From Deltaproteobacteria bacterium (GTDB taxonomy: Bacteria > Myxococcota_A > Polyangia > Haliangiales > Haliangiaceae): a stretch of DNA of 42,851 nt. Shown here piece after piece: positions 35,056 to 42,851 of the stretch; the stretch's first letter is position 1; every line of letters starts with the position of its first letter. The notes below the pieces were generated by a model. The model worked only from the letters and a program-made list of their open reading frames with translations. It did no database searches and had not been told where the DNA came from. A program made the position numbers and the translations under genes. The stretch spans positions 1 through 42,851 of the forward strand of contig JAKQOD010000642.1 in assembly GCA_029565465.1 (NCBI GenBank), in the 5' to 3' direction.

Positions 35056-35571
35056 CTACTCGCAGCTGATCGGTTTGAGGTTCCAGACGGTTTCGTCAAA
35101 GTCGAGAACGGTCATTTCATTAGGATCAATCAAGGTAATGGTAACCGGCGGCTCCGTCGACGGTTGAATCACGAACTCATAGCGATAGCGCAGCACGAGA
35201 TCCTTGGGCACGCAGGCGCTCGCATTGTACGATGTTCCGACCAAGCTCAAATCAAGCCTGCCACCAGGAAGGATGTCCCCGACCACTGCGGCCGAAACCG
35301 TATCGGGCTGTGCCGCAAAGCTAAATTGGGTCACGCAACATGGCGGTCCACCGTCGAGGTTAGACGGCGCAGCATCAACCAGTTGCACTGGGGTGGTCGT
35401 GGTCACACCGCCACTGACGGGACCATTATAGGGTGCCTCGGCAGCATCTAGCGCCGGTTCAACATACGGCAGATTGTCGCCGCACGCCGCGCTAACCAAG
35501 CCTGCCGCGCCGATGGCGACGGCGATAGCAACGGCACGTTGTTGCCGCTGCTTTCTAATAATGTTCATCAT
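35056..35571 (-). CDS. Small lipoprotein of the surface operon
   Basis: 171 aa. Long basic n-region (IIRKQRQQR) then a hydrophobic stretch ending VSAAC, Cys30 at the lipobox. The mature protein contains GGPPCCVTQFSFAAQPDTV, LPGGRLDLSLVGTSYNASAC, LRYRYEFVIQPSTEPPVTIT and ends KPISCE; four or five Cys suggest disulfides. No family recognised. Its start overlaps the stop of the HEAT protein gene (ATGA), so it is translated from the same message. Confidence 0.8.
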   Translation of the reverse strand: MMNIIRKQRQQRAVAIAVAIGAAGLVSAACGDNLPYVEPALDAAEAPYNGPVSGGVTTTTPVQLVDAAPSNLDGGPPCCVTQFSFAAQPDTVSAAVVGDILPGGRLDLSLVGTSYNASACVPKDLVLRYRYEFVIQPSTEPPVTITLIDPNEMTVLDFDETVWNLKPISCE

Positions 35572-37484
35572 GGCTGACCTCCCGCAAGCATCAGACCTTG
35601 CGTCGCTTCTGCCGGCGTCAAATACGCCGCGATGGCAGCATACAAACCGTTGCCTTCTTTTTTGGCTTCTTGCGCAAGCTCGAATGGAATTTGCGCGATC
35701 AGGGCTTGGCGCGCCGCCGCATTCACTTGTGCAGAATTGCCGAGAATTCGAATGATCGCGCGGCGGGTTTGCAGCGACGGGTTTTGCTGCACGTCGGCAA
35801 TCGCGCGATCGACCAACGCATTGGGTGCGGCTTCGGGTTGATCGGTAAGCTGTCGCGATAGCACGGTGTAAATTTCGCGTTTCACGGTTGGGTCAGCCTC
35901 GTGACCAAGCCAGCTTGCGGCAAAATCAGCGCTTTCCGAGACCCGAATGCGACGCATGGCGTACGCCGCCGATGCGCGAATTTTTACGTCGCTGTTCGTG
36001 GTGAAGGGCTGCGTCACTGACAATAGCGACTTGTCCCCGAGGTTGCCGATCGCACGAAACGTGGTGTGCAACGAATGTCGCGTCGCTCGGTCGGTAAGTA
36101 GATTAGTAAACACTTTTTTGGCTTCGGCAATCACCGCTGGATCCGCTTCCGATCGCAACCCACCAAACATGCCCAGTGCCAGCGCGCTTTCGCGGCCAAG
36201 CTGACGTGCATTGAAGCCGCGATCTGATTTCAGGTGCGCCGCCGTCATGCTGCCTAGCTCGGCGGCGAACGGCACGCCAACATCAGCACGATCAACCATG
36301 GCAAACATCGCGCGCGTGCGATCGGAGACTTGCGCATGGTCATCACGCATCACGGCAAGCAGCGCTGCTTTGGCCTCAGGCACCCGCGCATTGCCTACCG
36401 CAAGCCAGCCCGACGCAATCCCGTCGGCGATCTTGCGCTCTTGCAAGGCTTTTACAAACGGCTCAATCGCGGCAGGGTTGGCTTCAAGGTATGCCGACGT
36501 CTTGCGCCACGTGAAAGCAAAATTTGCTTCGGTGCGATTGAGGGCTTCGTGATTCGCAAGCGCTTGCGCCAAGGTTTGGTGCTTGAGCGACTCACGTAGC
36601 ACAAGGTCTTGCTCTGTAACTTCGCGCTCAATGCGGGTTTGCACGCGCCGCGGCAACAGGTTCTCCCAAATAAAGTCGTTGGTATTGTAGCGCGCGTGTT
36701 CCGTTGCGCGGGCAAGTTGGCTGTTGCTCCGTACCACCGTGCGCTGTGCATAGGCACCGATGCCTGGCATCTCAAGTTGCTCGGTGTGCTCAAAGCTTTC
36801 AAACCATGGATTTGCGCCCGGCACTACGTAGGTGTGACTTGTTTCTGGACGTACCGCACCGAGTTTGCTCATCACTTGCGCGTCGACATCCCATAGCGCG
36901 CTATACGACTCGGTGTCACCCGTCACTGCACCGTTGGCGCCGTGCGAATAACGTGCGCGCGCCACGCCACGCGAAGTCTCGTGAATGTTCGCGTCATTGG
37001 TTGGCCATCGCCAAACCAGTTCGTACGCCATCGCTTGCTGCGCACGGGCGGCGGCGAGGGCCGTCTGCTGGTAGCGAGCAAAGCCAACGACATCGCAGCT
37101 ATCCGCAATACGCAACAAAAACGGCGCAGCGCTAATGTTGGTCTCGTTATCGGCACCAAATTGCGCTTGGACAATCGCGCCTTCGGCATCGCGGCCAATG
37201 GTCAATAGCGACAACTTGAGTTGGGCGCCAAATTGCGTCGCGTGTTTGTCACCGTCACTGCCGCCCCAAGTGCCACCGGTCAGGGTGCCATTGAGATCAA
37301 CATCAATGAGATAGCCCAAGCGTTGGCCTGGCTCTAAGCGACAACCGTTGCGAGTTGCAGGATCGAGTGGCATGTCGACGACAACTGCTGCAGGGCTGCG
37401 GTTGATCCCATGCCACAGATAGCCAATGCCACTAGCCAAGGCCGCGCCAGCCAGCACGGCCAGATGTTTGATGCCGATTTTCAT
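35568..37484 (-). CDS. Beta-domain plus HEAT-repeat protein, lipid-transfer-like layout
   Basis: 638 aa with an N-terminal membrane anchor or uncleaved signal (HLAVLAGAALASGIGYLW). Residues about 45-270 are beta-rich (CRLEPGQRLGYLIDVDLNGT, LKLSLLTIGRDAEGAIVQAQ, AMAYELVWRWP). Residues about 290-630 are helical repeats of HEAT type, for example LHTTFRAIGNLGDKSLLSVT, KIRASAAYAMRRIRVSESAD, FAASWLGHEADPTVKREIYT and LQTRRAIIRILGNSAQVNAA. A beta-barrel followed by a helical superhelix is the order in vitellogenin/MTP N-terminal lipid-transfer domains; whether this is homologous is an inference. Overlaps its neighbours on both sides by 4 bp. Confidence 0.75.
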   Translation of the reverse strand: MKIGIKHLAVLAGAALASGIGYLWHGINRSPAAVVVDMPLDPATRNGCRLEPGQRLGYLIDVDLNGTLTGGTWGGSDGDKHATQFGAQLKLSLLTIGRDAEGAIVQAQFGADNETNISAAPFLLRIADSCDVVGFARYQQTALAAARAQQAMAYELVWRWPTNDANIHETSRGVARARYSHGANGAVTGDTESYSALWDVDAQVMSKLGAVRPETSHTYVVPGANPWFESFEHTEQLEMPGIGAYAQRTVVRSNSQLARATEHARYNTNDFIWENLLPRRVQTRIEREVTEQDLVLRESLKHQTLAQALANHEALNRTEANFAFTWRKTSAYLEANPAAIEPFVKALQERKIADGIASGWLAVGNARVPEAKAALLAVMRDDHAQVSDRTRAMFAMVDRADVGVPFAAELGSMTAAHLKSDRGFNARQLGRESALALGMFGGLRSEADPAVIAEAKKVFTNLLTDRATRHSLHTTFRAIGNLGDKSLLSVTQPFTTNSDVKIRASAAYAMRRIRVSESADFAASWLGHEADPTVKREIYTVLSRQLTDQPEAAPNALVDRAIADVQQNPSLQTRRAIIRILGNSAQVNAAARQALIAQIPFELAQEAKKEGNGLYAAIAAYLTPAEATQGLMLAGGQP

Positions 37485-40400
37485 TGTAGCTCCATGTACG
37501 GAAAGTCTTCGCGAAACAGCTTGCCTTCGGCGATTTTGAACCCATCAAATGAGATGAGGGACTTGGTTACTGAGAACAAAAACAAGCGAATCTCGAGGTA
37601 GATCCCAACCGCCAACAACGTCATGTTGTATGGCGCCTCAACAAACTTCGTGCCCATCTCGAGTTGGGTGCCACTCGGCGTCGTGATCTCCCATTTTTCC
37701 GAGCCACCAGCAAACGTGACGGAGAAATCAAGAAAGCGCAGCCCGCCAAGAATGCAAATGCCAATCTTGTCATTTGGAATACATGCTTCCACCGCCGCAC
37801 CCGCACCGATACCAACGTTAACTTTGCCGGTAATTTTGGTGTAATCTTCGGATGCAGCTGGCAGCCACTGACACAGCGGCTTGAGCATATCCGTGTCTGA
37901 CCGTTTGGCTATGATCTGAGCGCCGCCACCTGAGGTTTTGCCAAGCGCCAGCCCGAGCGCACTAGGTAACGCCAGGCCGCTCATATTGAAATCGCTTTGA
38001 GCCAAAACCGAGCTCGTCGGGGTCGGCGTGCCTAACCCAGTGCCGGTCGCAAAGTCAGAGTCATCTGAAAGGTAACGATACGTTAGCGCGGCTTGGCGGA
38101 CACAGCCGTCGTGCTCAGGGGTGCCTGGCGTATGACCGTTGCAACTTGGCGAAGCAAATTGGTAGGCAACCTGGCCGCCGATCCATAGTGCTTGCTCCGA
38201 GCTGCTCGCTAGGCTTGCCGTCATCGCGTCAAAGTCATCGTCACTACGCATTTCGGCCAACCGCCCACCCGACACCATGCATGACTTGCGGGCGTCATTT
38301 TGGTTCGCGGCAGCACTGCCAATAAACAGACAGTTCGCACCGCCCGTGTCGGCCGCCTTACATGGGTACTCTTTTTCCTCCTCGGGCACCCACAACACTT
38401 CCAAGCCTAAGCCGATGGATACCCCTGCACCGACGGAGATCTTTAGCTGGCCTGGAATTGGGCCGAGCAAGAACAACGTCTTGTAGCCGAACGCCACGCC
38501 AATCCCTTCACGCCCGCCAAACTTGCCTTGGTCCACTTCGACGGAGATCGGTGTGGTTGGCTTCAGCAAATCGGAAAGATTGTCGATTACGGTACCGATA
38601 TCGATCGTGACTTCGACGTTTTCGCTGGCCTGGGTGATATCGGTTTTGTCCCATGACAGGTCAAACTTGCTATCGGATTCGTCGATAATCGAAAAGCCGA
38701 GCGCTTCGGCTGAGGAATCGCCGCTCGCGGTGCCAGCGTCGGTGTTGTCTTGATTCGTGTCATCCGACGCAAAGATGCTGCGACCCAGCGCGCCACTGGT
38801 TGCCATGTCGTGCTTGCCACTGGAACTGCACGTCGCGCCCACGCAAGTCGACTCCGAGGAGTCATTCTGCTCACCTTGGGTGTCGTTGTTGCCGTTGTTC
38901 TGCGCAGCGCCAAGCGTTGTATCTGGGCTTGGCGGCGTCGGCGCTAGTGGGCTCGACGACTCATCGCGGACAATTGCGACCACGGTATCGGCAACTCGAC
39001 ATCCGCTATCACCAGTGCGATAGGCCACGCCGGCCTTGTAGGCCACGCCTTGATCGGTGACCGCCGCGTAGTCGTCCATGATGAGATGCGGGAAGTTTTG
39101 TTGATCGATCCAGACCGATTGCGCTTTGCCCTTGAGGTTGATGCAGTAGTACAAACGCAAGCCGGGCCAAAACGTCGGCGCCGAGCGAATGCTTGCCATC
39201 ATCGTGCGTGGCAACGTGACTGTGCCGGTCGCGACGGCGCTTGTGGCAGTGGCATTCGTTAGTGGAATTTCACCAACGTACATCGCCGTACTAAGGCCAG
39301 CGGATGGATGCGCGCTAGCCGCGTAGACCCTTGCAGTCACGCTGTTTCGCAATGTGTAACTTGAGTTCGATGCAAACGAATATGGGTTGGCTGCGGTATC
39401 ACCGACGGTCGTCCAGCCCAAGCTCACTTTGACTGCACCCAGGGCGCGTGAATTGACGCGGACCCGCAACTGCTGCGTCTCAGCGCGCAGGTATTCAGTA
39501 CCAAATGAAAGCCGCGTTGGTCGAGGCGCCTCGGTGTCGGTCACCCGAGAACCCGGTCGATTGAGGCGCGACGGTTCGAGCCACGCTGCCCGGTCGGCGA
39601 TCTCAAAAGGCGCTGGGTTATCGTTGTGATAGGCAATCTCGCGCTGTTGATAGTAGCGCACGAAGTCGATGTACGAATTCGCGGCGTCAGGGCGTGGGTG
39701 ATAGTAAAAGCCGGTTGGATTGGGCGCGCACTGACACGTGTCGTCGGGCAGCCACTGCTGCATACCTTGGCTGAGCCGATAGTTGCCCTCCATGTCGTAG
39801 GACGAGTGCAAGGTAACTCGGCGGAACTCCCAGCGCTCACCGGCAAGATTTTCGACATTGATACCTAAGCGTCGTGCCAAGTCTTTTTTGGCGCGATCGG
39901 CGGCGCCTTCGTTGGCGCAGTCATCTGGCAAGTTCGTGCGCAGGGTCGCGCCACGGACACCAAAGCGATTGGTTGGCTCGTTGCCGGTGAGGTAGGTGGC
40001 ACCGACTGAGCAACGGAACCCTTGCGCATATTCAAGCGCCCGGCCTTGCGCGTCTACTTTTACCCACTGGTCGGTTAACCAGAACATGACGCGTCCGCGC
40101 ACTGTGCCTTTATAGGTTTGCTCAAGTTGATAGGGCACGCCGGGAATTAGCGGATCACGGCCAAGATCTACCGCGGTGGTTTTCACCAACGAGATCATAT
40201 ACGGCGGTCCGAACACGGCATCGGCAGTTGCCTTTTGCACGGGCACACACTGCATCTTGGCATCGCGAATCGTATCTTCGGGACACGAAGCCGGAATGCA
40301 GGCCTTGCCACTTAGCGCCACCGTTTCGGTGGTGAAGCGCTCGTGAAATGTCGTGCCATCGCCCGAGCCATTCGCGGCACGCGCCAGTGGCAGCGGGCAT

Positions 40401-40846
40401 GCGAACTCGACGCGATCGCGTTGCAGCATCCCATCGACGGTGCGTTCGTTCACGGCATAGGTATTGCTGAACTGCGCCGGCTCATCGCCGCAAGTATACT
40501 TCACGGTGAATTCGCGACACGACGGCGTAAACTCACACGACAACGTATTTTGACATGCGGTCATAAACGTCGCTTCGTTAGAGCCATCGACGCACTTGGC
40601 GCTCACGGCTTTTACTGGGCGTAACGTACCTTCGCCTGACAGCCCCGTGCCAAAATCCCACCCGACTTGGCCAGGCTGGCAAGTCACGGCCGGATCTCCA
40701 GCATTGAACACTGGGTCATCGTAGTCAACGCGGCTGGTACAGCCGGCAATGGAAATTGCCGCGATCGCTACGCTGGTAGTTACCGTTAACGCAGACAACC
40801 CGGGCCATTTGAGCGCCACCGCTGATTTAGCTTTTGCTTGGTTCAT
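37481..40846 (-). CDS. Large lipoprotein with C-type-lectin-like domain
   Basis: 1121 aa from the ATG at 40846, chosen because AGGAG precedes it; the ATG at 40858 (overlapping the upstream stop as TAATG) adds four residues. Signal TTSVAIAAISIAGC with Cys36 at the lipobox. An N-terminal Cys-rich part (about 50-200) contains CQNTLSCEFTPSC and CGDEP. A long middle part includes an Asp/Asn/Ser-rich linker (about 650-720). About 837-995 resembles a C-type lectin-like domain: NQNDARKSCMVSGGRLAEMR, ALWIGGQ, and the closing LCQWLP. The C-terminal part is beta-rich. Probably a cell-surface binding protein. Confidence 0.8.
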   Translation of the reverse strand: MNQAKAKSAVALKWPGLSALTVTTSVAIAAISIAGCTSRVDYDDPVFNAGDPAVTCQPGQVGWDFGTGLSGEGTLRPVKAVSAKCVDGSNEATFMTACQNTLSCEFTPSCREFTVKYTCGDEPAQFSNTYAVNERTVDGMLQRDRVEFACPLPLARAANGSGDGTTFHERFTTETVALSGKACIPASCPEDTIRDAKMQCVPVQKATADAVFGPPYMISLVKTTAVDLGRDPLIPGVPYQLEQTYKGTVRGRVMFWLTDQWVKVDAQGRALEYAQGFRCSVGATYLTGNEPTNRFGVRGATLRTNLPDDCANEGAADRAKKDLARRLGINVENLAGERWEFRRVTLHSSYDMEGNYRLSQGMQQWLPDDTCQCAPNPTGFYYHPRPDAANSYIDFVRYYQQREIAYHNDNPAPFEIADRAAWLEPSRLNRPGSRVTDTEAPRPTRLSFGTEYLRAETQQLRVRVNSRALGAVKVSLGWTTVGDTAANPYSFASNSSYTLRNSVTARVYAASAHPSAGLSTAMYVGEIPLTNATATSAVATGTVTLPRTMMASIRSAPTFWPGLRLYYCINLKGKAQSVWIDQQNFPHLIMDDYAAVTDQGVAYKAGVAYRTGDSGCRVADTVVAIVRDESSSPLAPTPPSPDTTLGAAQNNGNNDTQGEQNDSSESTCVGATCSSSGKHDMATSGALGRSIFASDDTNQDNTDAGTASGDSSAEALGFSIIDESDSKFDLSWDKTDITQASENVEVTIDIGTVIDNLSDLLKPTTPISVEVDQGKFGGREGIGVAFGYKTLFLLGPIPGQLKISVGAGVSIGLGLEVLWVPEEEKEYPCKAADTGGANCLFIGSAAANQNDARKSCMVSGGRLAEMRSDDDFDAMTASLASSSEQALWIGGQVAYQFASPSCNGHTPGTPEHDGCVRQAALTYRYLSDDSDFATGTGLGTPTPTSSVLAQSDFNMSGLALPSALGLALGKTSGGGAQIIAKRSDTDMLKPLCQWLPAASEDYTKITGKVNVGIGAGAAVEACIPNDKIGICILGGLRFLDFSVTFAGGSEKWEITTPSGTQLEMGTKFVEAPYNMTLLAVGIYLEIRLFLFSVTKSLISFDGFKIAEGKLFREDFPYMELQ

Positions 40847-40857
40847 AACGCTCCTCA

Positions 40858-42851
40858 TTAGTTCCGCTTCACGAATGCGTTATCCGCACCCATGGCCCAA
40901 AGTTCAGCACCGCGGCTAAACACCGTGAACAGCGCCTTCGTGGTTGGTGAAACTTCCGACACCACTTGGGTGCCGTTCCAGCGCCGAATCACGCCACCAT
41001 TGCCGACAAAGTAGACTTCGTTTGCACTTACGCCCCACACAGCATTGAGCGCTTGGGTCGTGCCACTAGCAACACTGGTCCAGTTGCTGCCGTTGAAGCG
41101 CAAGATGGTTCCACCGTCGCCAACCGCCCACGCGTCAGTTGCACTTGCGGCCCATACGCCACGCAACGTCGAGGAGACGACCGGCGTGTCAAGGGTCCAC
41201 ATTGCGCCGTTGTAACGTTCAATAGTTCCGGCTGCGCCAACGGCCCACGCTGTCGTCATATCGAGTACGAACACGCCATGCAACTCGTTGGTTGCCGGCG
41301 GCGGGAATATGGTAAACGCGTCAGTGAAATTGGTCCCGTCCCAACTCCCAATATCGCCATTGGTGCCGACGACAAAGATGGTGTTGTCAACCCCGTGAAT
41401 CGCGTTGCCAGCCATCGTGCCATTTGGCAACGTTGGGGTAAACCAATCGCTACCGTTGTGGTGTTTGGCAACGCCATCAGTTGAGGCAACCAAAATATTT
41501 GGCGTGCCCATGTCCAACCAAGTGTGGAGCGAGCGCCAAGCAAAGCCAGGGGCTGGCTGCGAGGTCGACCAAGTGGCCCCGTTGTAGGTGCCGACCAGAT
41601 CACCGCCAATAGCAACGGTATCTTGACCGGCGCCAAACGACCGCGCGTCGAGATGATCATCCGTCGCAGCACCAAAGGTCGTCGCTGCAACCGTTGCCCA
41701 CGATGGCGCAGCTGCACACACGGTGCCGCTGCAAATGCCACTGGCGCAATCAGTGGCAGCGGCACAGGTTTGACCGGTGGTGCATAGCCGCCCTTGACCA
41801 ACGCAGCGTGCGCCACCGCAGTCGATGTCAGTTTCCGCGTTGTTGCGGACACCGTCGGTACATGGCTCAACTGAGCACACATTGTTAAAGCACACGGCCG
41901 ATGCGCAATCGGTATTGGCAACGCAGGCTTTGGTGAGGGCACATGTACGCCCTTGCGCCACGCAGGTCGCGCCACCACAATCGATGTCGGTTTCATTGCC
42001 ATTGCGAACCGCATCCGTACAACTTGGTGCGGTAGCGCAGACATTGGTCGCATCACAGAAGGTCGACGTACAGTCGCTGCCCACAGCACAGCCAAGCCCG
42101 TTGGCACACCGGTGACCTTGCGCCACACAGACTGCACCACCGCAGTCGATGCCTGTTTCAGTTCCGTTGCGAATGCCATCGGTACACGTCTCGGTCACGG
42201 CACAAACATTGTTCGTGCAGGTTCCTGAAGTACAGTCGGTGCCGGCCATACACGCGGCACCGCCAGCGCAGGTCCGGCCTTGCGCCACACAGGTTGCGCC
42301 ACCACAATCAACGGCGGTTTCGGTACCGTTGAGTTGACCGTCGACACACGTTGGTTGGCATACCCCGCCGGTGCAAACATTTGAAACGCAGTCGGCCCCG
42401 CTGTTGCACAAAAGGCCGGCCCTACATTTATTGCAATCTGCGCCGCCGCAATCGATGGAAGTCTCACGGCCATCCGTGGTGCCATTTGCGCACGACGTAC
42501 ACTTGATGCTGACGTTGGTCACCGCTGCGGAAGCCGTGCCCGAAGCATTTTGAATCGTGCAGTCGACCCCGGACGGTGTTGTCAAGACAACTTGATAGGC
42601 ACTCTTCACGTTGGTGTTCGGGAACGACCACACGCCAGTTTGGACATCACGAGCGAGCGGATTAAGTTGTTTGCGTAGGGAGGTCGTCGAAGCGGTGGCA
42701 AAATTTGGAACTAGGTCGACATAGACTTTTTGAGCACGCGGAATAGCAATGTCGTACTGCCCACCGACTGGCCAGTTTTGCGTACAAATTCCTGCATCGC
42801 AGCTCCGACCCGCACCGAGGTTGCAGTCCGTCGATGTTGCGCACGCCGAGC
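40858..42851 (-). CDS. Cys-rich repeat and beta-propeller-like surface protein (5' end outside window)
   Basis: The frame stays open to the window edge, so the GTG at 42633 is internal and the true start lies outside. Visible are 663 residues. After an N-terminal part with CATSTDCNLGAGRSCDAGIC come about five copies of a ~42-residue unit of the form C.DG..NG.ET.IDCGG..CVAQGR.C (about 41790-42500), frequent in myxobacterial surface proteins. Residues toward the C-terminus repeat a propeller-type blade: AVGAAGTIERYNGAMW, AVGDGGTILRFNGSNW, FVGNGGVIRRWNG. Probably secreted or surface-bound. First visible gene of the surface operon. Confidence 0.85.
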   Translation of the reverse strand, partial: SACATSTDCNLGAGRSCDAGICTQNWPVGGQYDIAIPRAQKVYVDLVPNFATASTTSLRKQLNPLARDVQTGVWSFPNTNVKSAYQVVLTTPSGVDCTIQNASGTASAAVTNVSIKCTSCANGTTDGRETSIDCGGADCNKCRAGLLCNSGADCVSNVCTGGVCQPTCVDGQLNGTETAVDCGGATCVAQGRTCAGGAACMAGTDCTSGTCTNNVCAVTETCTDGIRNGTETGIDCGGAVCVAQGHRCANGLGCAVGSDCTSTFCDATNVCATAPSCTDAVRNGNETDIDCGGATCVAQGRTCALTKACVANTDCASAVCFNNVCSVEPCTDGVRNNAETDIDCGGARCVGQGRLCTTGQTCAAATDCASGICSGTVCAAAPSWATVAATTFGAATDDHLDARSFGAGQDTVAIGGDLVGTYNGATWSTSQPAPGFAWRSLHTWLDMGTPNILVASTDGVAKHHNGSDWFTPTLPNGTMAGNAIHGVDNTIFVVGTNGDIGSWDGTNFTDAFTIFPPPATNELHGVFVLDMTTAWAVGAAGTIERYNGAMWTLDTPVVSSTLRGVWAASATDAWAVGDGGTILRFNGSNWTSVASGTTQALNAVWGVSANEVYFVGNGGVIRRWNGTQVVSEVSPTTKALFTVFSRGAELWAMGADNAFVKRN

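Noticed and set aside
42631..42633. GTG start for the Cys-rich repeat protein
   Set aside because: The frame is open and protein-like (Cys-rich, then QYDIAIPRAQKVYVDLVPNF) from there to the window edge, so the gene begins outside.

Overview
The window looks like chromosomal DNA from a high-GC, Gram-negative, predatory or social-type bacterium of the Myxococcota (Polyangia/Kofleriaceae-like). This is an inference from gene content: many lipoproteins with clear lipoboxes, an IgGFc-binding-type lipoprotein, Cys-rich 'DGxxNGxETDxDCGG' repeat proteins, an NtrC-type sigma-54 activator, a PilZ/STAS fusion, an Imm11 (MXAN_0049-like) immunity protein and a PpsR kinase. I saw no tRNA, rRNA or CRISPR array.

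Layout. 1-400: the 3' end of an IS3-type transposase and degenerate sequence after it. 406-2829: small minus-strand genes (poly-Asp protein, Imm11-like protein, glyoxalase/VOC protein, YbjN-like protein). 2880-8538: plus-strand genes (YtcJ-like amidohydrolase lipoprotein; zinc-ribbon/Pro-Val-repeat/coiled-coil/tail-anchor protein; degenerate receiver-PilZ-STAS-zinc-ribbon fusion; unknown protein). 8535-9871: a lipoprotein and ppsR on the minus strand. 10051-17762: a tight minus-strand cluster transcribed from astA through a membrane protein, an NtrC-type regulator, a TPR-like membrane protein, a lipoprotein and a small membrane protein to a radical SAM/SPASM enzyme; most junctions overlap or are 1-21 bp apart.

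17945-27862: mixed singletons (beta-barrel-like protein, SUKH-like protein, sterol desaturase-type hydroxylase, ArsR regulator, lipoprotein, polysaccharide deacetylase, D-cysteine desulfhydrase/ACC deaminase family enzyme, ankyrin protein, HEAT-like protein, IgGFc-binding lipoprotein, DUF1963 protein). 28179-31442: probable operon gpmI - tlpA-like thioredoxin - lipoprotein. 31581-34042: membrane protein, a 40-bp tandem repeat block, an FGE-fold protein lacking the usual catalytic cysteines, and a small exported protein. 34153-35036: decayed fragments of a second gpmI copy flanking a lipoprotein gene. 35056-42851: a minus-strand surface-protein operon (Cys-rich repeat/propeller protein running off the window, 1121-aa lipoprotein with a C-type-lectin-like domain, beta-rich + HEAT-repeat protein, small lipoprotein).

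The most unusual signals are the GTGCCC/GTGTCC-type hexanucleotide tracts that recur at four loci and are read in different frames and on both strands (Val-Pro, Thr-Arg, Thr-Asp/Thr-Gly), the gpmI relic, the inverted and tandem repeats, the long astA-to-radical-SAM cluster, and the surface operon whose HEAT protein has a lipid-transfer-like architecture.
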